Source: Branchiostoma floridae | Taxonomy: Eukaryota; Chordata; Leptocardii; Amphioxiformes; Branchiostomatidae | DNA: 64,000 nt | Assembly: GCF_000003815.2 (NCBI RefSeq) | Contig: NC_049984.1 | Span: forward strand, 21,577,825 to 21,641,824 | Direction: 5' to 3' | Shown here: positions 10,985-20,533 of the stretch, piece by piece | Layout of the letters: each line of letters begins with the position of its first letter | Position numbering within the stretch: the stretch's first letter is position 1 | Translations under genes and position numbers: made by a program | Notes under the pieces: generated by a model | Told to the model about the DNA's origin: nothing | Seen by the model: only the letters and a program-made list of their open reading frames with translations | Databases searched by the model: none

Positions 10985-11400
10985 TTGGGTTGCCAGTGTA
11001 AGACAACTTGTGCGGCAACGATTTCATATAAGGGACTTGCGTTCTATAGTGATACTTTTAATAAGAAAGTTATAAGAAATTACAAAATAATAAACAACAA
11101 TGGGTTGAGTCATGGCTGCTGTGTTCCAAGCAAAAGTGCAAAAGGAAGAGAATATTATTACTATGGCATTAACCTAATTGAGGGGGACGTAAAGAGGAAA
11201 TCACTTCCCACGAGTACTTCTGAATATCGGTATAGAGAAGAGATCGCAGGTCTTAAGTATGACAATGAGAGAATGAGGGAAAAGGCTAATCTTTTGTAAG
11301 GTCAGATGGAGGAACACAAAGGCCATGGCTAAGTTAGAAAGTAGCAAGTGCAGATTGAAGGAACAAGTGCGGAAGGCTGTTGCAAAAAGAAAGTAATCAG
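10985..11400 (+). CDS. Basic ORF ending in a coiled-coil-like stretch
   Basis: The 104-codon ORF (10985-11299) ends with STSEYRYREEIAGLKYDNE and a Leu-heptad-like tail. After its stop another frame continues a basic helical segment (GQMEEHKGH). It lies directly before the kinase-like ORF at 11458, so the two may have been N-terminal coiled coil and C-terminal kinase of one protein. No family recognised. Confidence 0.3.
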
Positions 11401-11457
11401 GATTTAATAATGATAATTTGCTTAAGAAGCTAGTGGCTGTGAATGTAAAAAAATAAC

Positions 11458-12033
11458 ATGCAATATGCTGCATGGTCAAAGCATACCAGTGCTACATTCC
11501 TATCTCGTTTTGAAGACATTCCATCCCCTTATATATATGGCAGGGATTCCCTTGTTGATGTAATTAAGATAGCACAATATGTAGAAAGAGGTTCTTTTGG
11601 AAAGGTGTGTAAAGTGAATGTCCCTCTTGTAGGGGAAGTGGCGTCCAAGAATTTTGAGGACAATGGAATATTTGATAAGTACAACACGAGGAAACAGTTA
11701 TTGAAAGAACTGAACATGTTGAGGGCACTCGAGGGTACAAGGGGTGTGCTATACAATCTGTTGACGGTATTTGAGGGGCAAGAAGGCGTTAGTACAACAA
11801 TTGACTACATCATCACAACCAGGCCAATGGACTATGCCAGAAAGAGTTGGTGCCTCATTGTCTTAAATCTTTGCCATGTGCTGTCCATCCATATGCGTGT
11901 GGCATTGTGACCTTAAGCCTAATAACATCATCATTTCATTCAATGATGCAGTGAAGATCATAGATTTTGGACAGTCCTGTCTCCTGTCACTGTCTGACAA
12001 TTGTATTAAGTTTTGGTTGAACATTAAGTAAGG
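11458..12033 (+). pseudogene. Protein kinase-domain pseudogene
   Basis: The ORF at 11458-11910 has a glycine-rich loop ERGSFGKVCKV (GSFGKV at residues 45-50), a VASK motif with candidate ATP-anchoring Lys 64, and KELNML with candidate helix-C Glu 84. A frameshift before about 11890 moves the catalytic loop HCDLKPNNIII (HxDLKPNN) and KIIDFGQSC (DFG) into another frame at 11903-11980. After that the activation loop runs into a stop. All core kinase motifs are therefore present but split across frames, so this copy cannot make a kinase. The subfamily is unknown; the VNVPLVGEVA β-strands recall large invertebrate-specific expansions. Confidence 0.75.
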
Positions 12034-12061
12034 CACTAGAAAAACCGGCAAAATATTGCCT

Positions 12062-12079
12062 GGGGGGGGGGGGGGGGGG
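12062..12079 (+). repeat. G18 homopolymer
   Basis: Eighteen consecutive G follow T12061, just past the kinase pseudogene. Such tracts are unstable and prone to sequencing or assembly error, and could form quadruplex structure. Confidence 0.95.
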
Positions 12080-12541
12080 TGTAGAAATAGACCACGATTT
12101 AAGTGGCTACCCCCTCTATCTCTGCCGTTTGAATGTCCAAACCTTTGACCAAAAACTTTGCAAGGTCAATTGTTAGTTAATGGGAAATGATAAATGGGGC
12201 TATCATGTTTGGGTTTCTGGAACTTCAGGCACACAATAAATTGACACTGTCTACGGGGATTTGCCCATAATTTGGGAAGGAACATTTTGCAGGTGCCTTA
12301 CAATTATCATACATTGAAGAAGATAACAAGCAGTGGGCTGCTGACAGGTTTTAATCGGCAGAAGTTTTCTTTCACGAAGTGGAAAGGTGGATGGATTTAG
12401 GTTCAGAACAACCAGAGTCAATCGGAGCAGAGGGATTAAGTTCAACAGAAAAAAGCATCAGACAGCGTTTTCCAAGCAGGTTCTCTCGGAAATGACTCAC
12501 AGCAGGTAGACGCCAACATCTGACGAATATTTGTGTCTGCT

Positions 12542-12643
12542 ACAAGGCTGCTTTGTGCAAGGGTTGTTACAGAGGAGCAACTTGAAGATGCTCGTCAATG
12601 TCTTATAATTTTTTGTAATACATTCAAAAGAAAGTATAGAAAA
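12542..12643 (+). pseudogene. CACTA/EnSpm-like transposase segment
   Basis: A 34-codon open segment includes LLCARVVTEEQLEDARQCL and NTFKRKY. The pattern 'll...it...l.dA..ll..Fc..f...Y' is the region before the DUF4218-like domain of 'transposase domain-containing' proteins. It is followed by two stop codons. A homologous stretch (VLCNRVITAGQLEDA) occurs at about 22800. DNA between 12080 and 12540 contains an open acidic segment (WMDLGSEQPESIGAEG) that might be a kinase-linked C-terminus but is not identifiable. Confidence 0.5.
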
Positions 12644-12874
12644 TGATGATGCACAGACAGTCAAATGTGAAACGTAGCTGGACCTGTTAAACAATTTATC
12701 ACATGACAACAGTCTAGGTCTATGTAAAAAGTTTGAACTAAATCATGAGCATGAATCTATGTTGCAACCTGTGAGACGAGAAGTATGTAGGAAAACATAG
12801 CACTTAAGAGCCATGTTTCAAATACTCAATCCAAAAGAAATAAGGAAATATGCATAATTCTGCATCGTTTCAGT

Positions 12875-12997
12875 ACCATCTGGTTCCCAGGGACTGAGAT
12901 TTGCATGGTGCCCTTCAAGGGTAACGTGCACTTCCGCACAAATAATTTTAATACATGTACTCCAGACAACTATGGCCTAAAGGCAAGGGTTGTGTGA
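12875..12997 (+). pseudogene. piggyBac-like transposase segment
   Basis: The 40-codon open segment contains EICMVPFKGNVHFR and TPDNYGLKARVV before a TGA. It fits the piggyBac (DDE_Tnp_1_7) pattern 'DE.mvpFkGr...r.y...KP.kyGiK...l', although the first acidic residue is not exact. Only this short block remains; flanking DNA has no matching frame. The call is by motif recall. Confidence 0.45.
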
Positions 12998-13249
12998 CTC
13001 CAGTAATGTATATTGCTGTCGCTTTGAGTTGTAAGGAGGGAAGGAAAAAGAACCTGTCAGCTAAGATCAGGAGTCAAGCTCTTAAGCAAAAGAACTTTAA
13101 AACTTTTTCATTTCTAACATTTCAGGACCTGTTCGTTAATTGACATTGATTACTGCCGACACCTTTGTTTTTCATCTGCAGGTTTTCATGGCTTTGCTTA
13201 AGAAAATCAGCGAGCAGGCAAATGTATTCACTGTTAGCATAGTGTTCAC

Positions 13250-13771
13250 ATGTATTTGCAAACAAGGATCGACCAGGACCATGTGCTTGTCCGGTGGGCA
13301 CCAACCGGCTGGCGGGAGTGGCCGGACAGAACAGTGGATCTCCGGATCAATCCAGAGCTCCGGGCCCGACTTGAGAAGAACGCGTGTAACCCGGAAGTCA
13401 AAGGTGATTCTGTTCTTTACATTTTACAAGTAACTTTCTCAATGAGCTGAATTTTTGTTCTAAACAATATATTTGTTCTAATCAATATATCAATAAATCC
13501 ATCCATATAAACCAGTAACCTAAAGATGAATTAATCTGTGGACTTGGAGCTAGTAATGAAGTTAACTTAAGAAATTCACCTAATCCTAGAATGGCTATCA
13601 TCAGAAAAGTACAAGATGTATCTTTGACCAGTCTTTACTTCAATATTTCTTATCATCTGTTTTATGTTTAAATCTCATGCATGTACATGTGCTTGTATTT
13701 TACAGCGTTCAAGGATCAACAGTTGGCGATTGAGCCGAGCGAGCTGGGTACCCTTCGACAGCTAATATATG
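13250..13771 (+). CDS. Two exon-like coding segments of unknown family
   Basis: Segment 1 (to 13403) encodes DHVLVRWAPTGWREWPDRTV and a charged helix RINPELRARLEKNA, and ends at a donor TCAAAG|GTGATT. Segment 2 begins after TTGTATTTTACAG (about 13705) and encodes FKDQQLAIEPSELGTLRQLI before running into AT-rich DNA. The WREWPDR segment and clean splice signals suggest real exons of a decayed or multicopy gene. I do not recognise the family. Confidence 0.3.
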
Positions 13772-13930
13772 ACAAGTTAACATTATTCAGTTAGATGTTC
13801 AGCTTTAACTGATAATAAACTGATTTTTACAACTGAACAACATTCAAATGAATCTGATTCAATAAACCTTTTTTTTTAAAAACAGCCAAGGAAACAGGTA
13901 TACTCCATCCAGAAGGGGCATTCTAGAAGG

Positions 13931-14323
13931 GTGACGGTGACATTGCCCTTCCCCGAGAGCAGTTTCAAAAGGCTAGTCCTCCAGAAACTGTCAATTCCTA
14001 TATGTCAAGACCTCACCATAAAGCTGCTCAACAAGAAACGATGTGTCAATCTTCGTGACGGACTGCACTGTAACAGCCCGTTCACAGACCAGGTCAAGAG
14101 TTACTACAAGTTGCTGGCACTTGAAGTCAGTTCAAGAAATGTCTCAAAAGTTGTTTCTGCAGTGCTCAGAACTCTTGTCGGGATCTCCATTCAAAGGAAA
14201 GAACTTCCTGGTGACTTAAACTCCACATCATACTGCTCGGACCCAAAGAGTTTGTCCAAAACAGTCCTTCCAAAGCAAAATAGAATTTGTGCAACAATTC
14301 AGATTACTGGTTGCTTGCAGTAA
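13931..14323 (+). CDS. Helical domain shared with the 26.5-kb coiled-coil gene
   Basis: This 130-codon ORF contains LALEVSSRNVSKVVSAVLR, TLVGISIQRKELPG and a later SKTVLPKQNR. The same pattern (LL..gVS...V..VI..VL..l....v.rLP) appears at about 26490-26640 as LLTSGVSMSKVDGVIRTVLE followed by VDRLPSPG. The upstream part includes RDGLHCNSPFTDQVKSYY. I read it as a degenerate copy of the same module, here located about 200 bp before a BEN exon. Function unknown; in such proteins this helical module usually follows a coiled coil. Confidence 0.45.
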   Translation: MTVTLPFPESSFKRLVLQKLSIPICQDLTIKLLNKKRCVNLRDGLHCNSPFTDQVKSYYKLLALEVSSRNVSKVVSAVLRTLVGISIQRKELPGDLNSTSYCSDPKSLSKTVLPKQNRICATIQITGCLQ

Positions 14324-14472
14324 GAGTGTTGAGTGATGTCCTTTTCAGTTGTAGAATAAACTTAGCATCAGTTAGCATACATAGTTGACTGTTTCTATCA
14401 TTCCTGTCTGCAATGCTTTTAAGTTGTGGTTTTATGTCTAATGTTGTTTTACCTGAATCATATTCACTGCAG

Positions 14473-14704
14473 GGACCCAGCCCAGGAGACAGAGAGCTGT
14501 ATCCTGGAACAGGTGTGTTCATCAGCAATGCAGACCTGCTGGTTCTGGTCAACAGGGCAAGCCACAATGGAAGGAAGCTCACGCATTTATTGTTTGACTT
14601 CTTCCACCAAGAGGTTGACCTAACAAACTACACAGAATTCACAAGCAAGGGGGCACGGGACGGCAAGATGCAGCTCAACAAGAAGGTGTTGGACGCTATA
14701 GAAA
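14473..14704 (+). CDS. BEN-domain exon, copy 2
   Basis: The exon lies between acceptor TTCACTGCAG (ending 14472) and donor ATAGAAA|GTATGT (14705). It encodes LYPGTGVFISNADLLVLVNR, GRKLTHLLFDFFHQEVDL and GKMQLNKKVLDAIES. This is a full-length BEN pattern: β-hairpin start, 'kLtrlLld.fF..e.L', and the last helix 'Lnk.vldaI'. It has no stops and uses phase 0 at the acceptor. BEN domains bind DNA and recruit chromatin repressors, and they also occur in mobile-element proteins. Upstream neighbour is the helical-module ORF; downstream is unrelated Gypsy debris. Confidence 0.72.
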
Positions 14705-14767
14705 GTATGTATCTAATACATTGTGTCGTGCAGTTTCTAGGTAAAGTGTACTATATTACACTACAGG

Positions 14768-15180
14768 CTAGATTGCCCTCCCAACTCTTAACAGGGGCAC
14801 CCCTCCCCTCCCTGCCAGTCTCAGAGTATGTGGCCGACTTAAACAAGAGGTTCCCCGAAATCTTTTGTTTAGTTCAGGAGAACACAACAACTGCACAGGG
14901 TCGTCAGAAGGAACTGTTTGACAGGAAAATTTATAGGAAACCCTATGAAGTTGGAGACCAGGCACCGTTTGAGGCACTTTGTCCGGAAAGGTCTCGCTCG
15001 TAAATTAGCAAGGAAATATGACGAGCCATTCACTGTGCTGGCCAAGATAGGTGACGCGGCGCTGCCTACAAACTCCGTTAGAATAGGGGGCAGCGAGAGG
15101 AAGTGACGTCCCACTTCGAACACCTAAAACCCTTCCTCCCTCAGGTACGTGACCCGGACCTATCTCATTCTCCAAGCGGT
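14768..15180 (+). pseudogene. Gypsy-type integrase C-terminus, frameshifted
   Basis: In three frames in succession the segment reads LTGAPLPSLPVSEYVADLNK, QGRQKELFDRKIYRKPYEVG, then RKGLARKLARKYDEPFTVLA, then SHFEHLKPFLPQ. This is the C-terminal region of Ty3/Gypsy integrases ('R.rQK..yD.k...y.vGD', 'Kla.kw.gPf.V', 'vHf.hLKPf'). Frame changes near 14960 and 15100 inactivate it. The catalytic DDE core is missing upstream, where a BEN exon lies instead. Confidence 0.75.
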
Positions 15181-15620
15181 CACGGAAAACCTCTGAACAG
15201 ACACTATGAACTCTTTTGCCAAAGACACTGTAGCATTGTTACCTATAATGCCTTATTGATGTATGTGTTTTGCTTGTGTTTATGTACATGTATTGTTGTT
15301 GTGCTTGTGGTCACTTCCCCGTGCAGTGTTATTCTTTCTCAGGTAGTCCTCAATCGTTAACTAACGTGCAGACCGTACCCTTCCGCTCCCTTGTAACGTA
15401 TCTTATTTTGAAATTGTTATGTTCATGTTATTTCTAGTGTTTTTTGGATGTGCCTGAGTTAGTTGGGCAACCAAATCGCGAGTAAATGCCCAATCATGAT
15501 ATAGGAATAAAGGTTTCTTCCCCTCAGGCATGGCAGTGATCACTTATTTGACACCAATTGGTGTCTGAAAGGTCTATGACATCAGTAATGAGGGTGTGTT
15601 GCTATTCAAATATTCCACCC
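15181..15620 (+). mobile_element. LTR-like stretch and primer-binding-like junction
   Basis: Downstream of the integrase end lies about 370 bp with a polyadenylation-like GGAATAAAGG (about 15505) and an end at TATTTGACA. This is directly followed by CCAATTGGTGTCTGAAAGG, resembling the 'TGGTGTC.GAAG' leader/PBS of Gypsy elements. The junction GACACCAATTGGTGTC (15550-15565) is a perfect 16-bp palindrome. The 5' boundary of the LTR is not resolved and no second copy is in the window. Confidence 0.35.
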
Positions 15621-15621
15621 C

Positions 15622-16080
15622 TTGGGCTCGTATGCTTTGTTCTTATTTACATTTGTGTTTTGTTTAGAAAACTTGTGGTTTTGCATGATAATGCGGGCAA
15701 TGAGTAAGTTTTTCCTGTGCTGTCCTACCAGTGTTATACTTATAGCAAGGATGTTGGTTATAGTAAAAGCAAACATAGAAGTAGTTACATGTATTCATTG
15801 TATTCACTTCGGGAGTAACAAAGAAAGACTTAAGGACACAGCCGGCTGGCTGAGGTTAACCGCGGCAAATGGCCTGCCAATCAAGTGCGTTAGGTACTGT
15901 GAATTAAATGTCACGTTCAAAGGGAGAGTGTTACAAATACGGGAAGAAATCACTGTAGAAGATGAGGGGGAAGGGCCAGCCCCCGGCGTTTTGGGTATGA
16001 CTGTTTTGCAAGAATTCGGGGACCAACCAATAAAACCAATAGGGGTAGATGTTAAGGATAAGGACCTGACAACTGATTGA
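15622..16080 (+). CDS. Gypsy-type retropepsin-like fragment
   Basis: The 152-codon ORF is family-like only from about residue 60, with TAGWLRLTAANGLPIKCVRY, ELNVTFKGRVL and PGVLGMTVLQEFGD. The pattern 'L.aANG..i...Gy.eldv...g......vvd....pglLGm.vl' is the retroviral-type aspartic protease found in Gypsy-like elements of invertebrates and fish. The catalytic D-S/T-G segment, which precedes this part, is not present in the frame, so it is truncated at the N-terminus. It begins only 250 bp after the LTR-like junction, leaving no room for gag. Confidence 0.55.
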   Translation: MGSYALFLFTFVFCLENLWFCMIMRAMSKFFLCCPTSVILIARMLVIVKANIEVVTCIHCIHFGSNKERLKDTAGWLRLTAANGLPIKCVRYCELNVTFKGRVLQIREEITVEDEGEGPAPGVLGMTVLQEFGDQPIKPIGVDVKDKDLTTD

Positions 16081-16110
16081 GGGGGTTTACTTCCCCAAAA
16101 ATTATAACTT

Positions 16111-16403
16111 GAACATCCAACAAACCCATCTTACTAAGCTGAACCAGCCCCCACTGAGCCAGAGACACAGTCCCCGAAGTCTGGGTTTCCAAGAGGCTGG
16201 ACAGCTGTAACAATAGACCTGACTAACGAACCCTGAGTAAGTTGGATGTTCTGACACAATAACTAAATATCGATGTCATCAGTAATGTGCCTGGATTTGA
16301 TCCGCGACCATTGGTAACGTTTGATTGTAGTTAAATATTGGTTTGGGAACCTCATTTTAGGATCAGATGTTGCAAGCTGTGCTGACTTCGTTTCAGAAAG
16401 ATA
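16111..16403 (+). repeat. Dispersed repeat A, copy 2
   Basis: Same orientation and order of landmarks as 3480-3780: AACATCCAACAAACCC, CAGCCCCCACTGAGCCAGAG, AGTCTGGGTTTCCAAGAGGC, GTAACGTTTGAT, CAGATGTTGCAAGC. It starts 30 bp after the stop codon of the protease-like ORF, whereas copy 1 has no such neighbour. Confidence 0.8.
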
Positions 16404-18247
16404 TAACTTTGTCGACCAGAGTATGACACTTCTCTATCGGAGGTGTCCATCTGTTGATATGGTCTGCACCAGTATATTGCGTTGATTGATGTTCGCCTCA
16501 TCTCACGACCTTCTGTACAGAAGATAAAAAAAATTAAGAACCAAGATTAGTTCTGTAACAACTTTTCTTTTGCCAGATGACGTGATAGATATGTCTTTAA
16601 GTAGGTCTGTCTGGCAATAGCTGGTATTTTTTTTTAGCCAACTGAGAAGTGGAGACAGTTGATACACATTGTCGATAAACACATAAAAACATAAAAACGT
16701 CTTCATGGTTTGGAAACACATTAAAACAATGTAAAACACAAATGACATGTGATATTTTCAACGAGTTCTAGAAAATTGCAAAGTAGACCGACCCGGTCCG
16801 CCAACACGTAAACAAGATAATCCATCACAGATGTCAGCCGTGGTCGGCCACACACTTTCATTTGAGTCATTTTGTCACGAATTGCAGTCGAAAAACGGGT
16901 GAATATCATCGAGACAGTACAAAACCCTGGCTAGGATCAGAAACTAGAAGTTTAGGACAAAACCTGAGGGTATGGACAAACTGACGTTTGGTTGCGAGAC
17001 ACATAATTTCCAAACGCTGCCTTACACAACATGGCGTGGATAAAGGATACGGCAGAATCCCAACCAAGAATTCGCCAACATAGACATTCGGGCAACCAAA
17101 ATCTTTACAAGTATTCTTCCTGCGTAATGACAAAAATAAGAAGGCTATTTCCAAGGGAAAAAGTCCTCTCACTAACTTCTAGTGCTGGCAACGGATCGCC
17201 TACCTCTCGCCATCGCCCTTCTTCTCCAACTGAAGCAGGGGGACTGTGCGACGGGAAATACCGTACATATCCATCCGCCGTCAAACTGGCCGTCAAAGTA
17301 CAGCAGCAAATAATCAATGGTGAACAGCTATTTTTGTTTCAATTGTTAGCCACATATTATACCAAAGCAGGAAGTAATGCCAGCGATCTAAAATCGCGCT
17401 CTAATTCCATGGATGCTTCCTCCTTAAGTGGAACTATTTTCTGGCGGCACTTGTGTACATCTTGTCTGAGGAGGGCATTCGGTGGCGAGGAGCAGGGAGG
17501 CTCACGTAGGGTTTGTCAAACCGGATTGTCAGTTGTCGTTGAGCGGTTGTGGATTCAGAGAATACAAACTGGCGTTGTTTCGTGACTTTCACAGTTGCCT
17601 CATACACCTTCACAGTGGACCTGTTCTCAGTGGACCTGGCCTTCGACTCCGGTTGTTTACAACTTATGTCAATTAGTGAGACTGGCTGGGGAGCTGAAAT
17701 CAACAATACAGCATCTAGCAGAAGGGAGGTGGACTGCAGCCTTATAAGTTATAGGTGAAAGTTTCAGAGTAGCAAACGTGAGTGCCCTGAGTGGCCTCTT
17801 GATATACGTAAGTTGGAAGTTTTCTACGGGAATTCAATACATTTTCAACCAAATTTCAATCCCCTTATAATCTTTTGGCAATTCTACTTTGTTTACAAAA
17901 GTAACATCTATTATCATAATACCGGTACGTTTACGACGATTTCTCTAACCATACTGATTTGACAAATTGTCAACGCATCATTTTCTCCAGTTACATGTTG
18001 CTGTTATAGGTTACCCTTGCCACTTCTTCTGTGTAACTTTTCTGCCACTCTTGTCCTGCTAAAAGCGTAATATTGTAATTGTAACACGCCGCGGAATTAC
18101 ACAGCGAACGGGCGCGTGGTTGGGAGGGGGTAAAAAATACCGGTAGGAAGAAACACGGCACAATAACTCAGCCACTATGTACATTTATACATCCTCTGAT
18201 GTTCCTTCCTTTTCTGTCAGTAAATGCATAAAACATAAACCTGCATG
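16404..18247. other. Unassigned region; one 184-codon ORF at 17031-17585
   Basis: The plus-strand ORF at 17031-17585 is the longest uninterrupted frame of unknown type here but is Ser/Arg-rich, has no recognisable fold signature, and overlaps open minus-strand frames at 17105-17317 and 17434-17706, so it may be chance. 17760-18240 is AT-rich with CCGG-containing short palindromes and no gene. Confidence 0.3.
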
Positions 18248-18593
18248 TGTTACCCGCCCGACCCCGAGGGCCGGGCGCTAAGCGGGCACTACAGACGACG
18301 TCAGGGCCAAAACTGTGGGAGACCAGACTTTAATGTCAAACCAGATATTAGCCTCTACCAGGCTCCGTGGATTATCCTCACCACGAGGTGAGGAAACGTA
18401 CTCTTCTGGCCGGCTAACTCCCCTAGCGTACTATAGATTCTATTTGTCCAATTTCTACAATTAGACCACCGATCCACGAAGCCTGGTAGAGTCTAACCAG
18501 ATATATCCACTTTACAGAACTGCCCCACACGCATGCGTGTACACTGGGATAATCCATTACTTGAGCTAGTGGGGGGTTTCACCATGCTACACA
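18248..18593 (-). repeat. Left LTR of the TRIM-like element, interrupted by a MITE
   Basis: 346 bp, equal to 190 bp of LTR plus a 147-bp MITE and its 9-bp duplicated target. Outside the insertion it matches the right LTR (20146-20335) almost base for base, including CCCGAGGGCCGGGCGCTAAG and ACACGCATGCGTGTACACTG. Confidence 0.9.
18349..18495 (+). mobile_element. MITE copy 1 (147 bp), MULE-type 9-bp TSD
   Basis: The insert begins TAGCCTCTACCAGGCTCCGT and ends with the inverted complement CACGAAGCCTGGTAGAGTCTA, giving terminal inverted repeats of about 22 bp with two mismatches. It is flanked by the perfect 9-bp duplication ACCAGATAT (18340-18348 and 18496-18504). The uninterrupted right LTR holds the site once, proving the insertion. 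A 9-bp duplication is typical of Mutator-like elements. No coding capacity. Confidence 0.93.
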
Positions 18594-18904
18594 CTCCCCC
18601 TCTCACTAAAATGTCGTCCCGACATTGCCAATAACAGTAAAAACAGAACTACAATATGTATGTCACTTATTAACAGTTGCCTTTGCCAATATCTAATGTC
18701 GATCATAAGGATAACTCTACTTGTACTTGTACTTGTCAACCTAACAGTTCTTGCACAATTGTATAACTATGGAGCTGAGTTGCAGCTTATGTCCGTCTGA
18801 CACCTGTATCCCCGTAAGTTTTCAGTGAACTTCATTCAAACTTCTCTAGATGACATCCATTTTCTGGAAGTGACTTCAAACATGGCAGTCTTGGGTTTGG
18901 TTCC

Positions 18905-19195
18905 GTGACATCCCCAAACTCGGTATCTTGGACTTCTTACCGGACATCCTCAACTCTGTTGTCTTGGGTTGGTCCCACTACACCCTCAAACTTTGTATTC
19001 TTGGATTTCTTACCGGCCATCCTCAACTCTGTTGTCTTGGGTTGGTTCCACTACACCCTCAAACTTTGTATTCTTGGATTTCTTACCGGCCATCCTCAAC
19101 TCTGTTGTCTTGGGTTGGTTCCACTACACCCTCAAACTTTGTGTTCTTGGATTTACATCCGGCCATCCTCAACTTTTGTTTTCTTGGACTGTCCT
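18905..19195 (+). repeat. 73-bp tandem repeat inside the TRIM-like element
   Basis: The CCGG(C/A)CATCC landmark recurs at 18940, 19013, 19086 and 19159, a fixed 73-bp period; units contain CTTGGGTTGGTTCCACTACA and ACCCTCAAACTTTG. Since 73 is not a multiple of three, each frame cycles through all three readings, and all stay open for 60-100 codons simply because a unit has no stop in any plus frame. I regard the ORFs as by-products. Confidence 0.9.
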
Positions 19196-20145
19196 TAACC
19201 CTCAAACTAAGCATTCCTGAATTCTAATGTCTACCTGAATTCCTCAACCATATTTTATTGTAGCGCTGGATTCAGAGTCCAAAGTGCTAACCTTTCTGGG
19301 CCTCCATGCCCATTGCTTGGATCATAGCTCTGGTACCAGACTTCTTCAGCATAGACAATAACTAGACAACTCTGTATGAATACTAATTGTTAATCTACAT
19401 ACTAAACGTACCCTATGAATTCAATCTATAACTTAGTTAACAAAATGTTAAACATGCGAAAGTTCTGCTTGCTCATGCCTGATGTCGGCTACTTAACGGT
19501 CCCGACTGCATCAGTTCTTCCTCTGTTTTTGCCACAGTCTCGTGTGCTTGCCAGCCTGTGCTTGTCATCTTCTTTCCATTGTGGGGACACAATTTGATTG
19601 ACGTTCTTGATCTCCCCAGTGCCCTCCTGGTCTCCTCCATCACTTGAGTGGTGGATCTTGTTTACTAAGGGTTACCTCAGTGGGTTGACCTCTGGCAATG
19701 CTGGTGAGTGACGCAACTCTTCTGCCGGGCTGATCGGTAACTTGACACCAACCACATGTGCCGTTTTCCTGGTTTTCCCGCTGAAGCTGGTACAGCCTAC
19801 AGGCCACACTGACGAGTGAAAGTCTGCTACTTTCCCCTCTCTGTATGTCTTCTCACAACGATGCTATACTGAGTTGGCACGGGTTACTTCCAATTTCTTC
19901 TTGTAGGTACGGTAGCCCTCCCCCTTACTTCCGCCGTCTTATGGGCGCCGCCATCTTTGTTGTGAAACCGGAGAACTAACCTCTGACCTCTCGTCCCACG
20001 TTCCGTCGCGTCACGTGACCGTTTCGGCGGGAACTTCCGTCAGACGACCTTTCTCTCTTGCCGCTTCTCTCAAACTTCACGGGCTGTTACCGCGCCATCC
20101 GCTCCGTTTTTCCTGGAACTTTTGATCTCGGTAGAACCTCCAAAT

Positions 20146-20335
20146 TGTTACCCGCCCGACCCCGAGGGCCGGGCGCTAAGCGGGCACTACAGACGACGTC
20201 AGGGCCAAAACTGTGGGAGACCAGACTTTAATGTCAAACCAGATATATCCACTTTACAGAACTGCCCCACACGCATGCGTGTACACTGGGATAATCCATT
20301 ACTTGAGCTAGTGGGGGGTTTCACCATGCTACACA
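20146..20335 (-). repeat. Right LTR of the TRIM-like element
   Basis: 190 bp, TGTTACCC to GCTACACA as written on the plus strand (TG...CA on either strand). It carries the empty ACCAGATAT target that is duplicated around the MITE in the left LTR. The 148-codon ORF at 20122-20568 runs across this LTR and is not a gene. Confidence 0.9.
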
Positions 20336-20533
20336 TGAGCATACAAAATGTCATGAGAAAACGGACGTATACTGTCAAGAATTTTCATTTAACTCCTGTC
20401 CGTCACACCTATAAATTTGGCAATGAATGTGACAGTGTGTTCGTCCCACGACGAGCTGCCTACCCCGAAAAAGATACTGAAAACTTTTGGCCTTGTTGTC
20501 TTCGAATGCATTGTTATCGATGCTTTGTAAATG

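Larger units (their letters stand above)
18248..20335 (-). mobile_element. TRIM-like non-coding LTR retrotransposon (2.1 kb)
   Basis: Two near-identical 190-bp direct repeats (after removal of a nested MITE from the left copy) start TGTTACCCGCC and end GCTACACA, flanking about 1.55 kb. Read on the minus strand, the element has a 5' LTR, then TGGAGGTTCTACCGAGATC three bases inside it as a tRNA-primer-like site. Just before the 3' LTR is a polypurine tract (AGTGAGAGGGGGAG). These features fix the orientation. No reverse transcriptase, gag or other long ORF is present internally, so it must have been moved by another element's proteins. A target-site duplication at the outer ends is not obvious (GCATG versus TGAGC). 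Confidence 0.8.

Noticed and set aside
17031-17585. 184-codon ORF as a host gene
   Set aside because: No domain, no splice support, and open antisense frames overlap it; kept only as an unassigned note.
18905-19227. Three plus-strand ORFs of 83-99 codons with repeated hydrophobic text
   Set aside because: Caused by a 73-bp repeat without stops in any frame, within an element oriented on the other strand.
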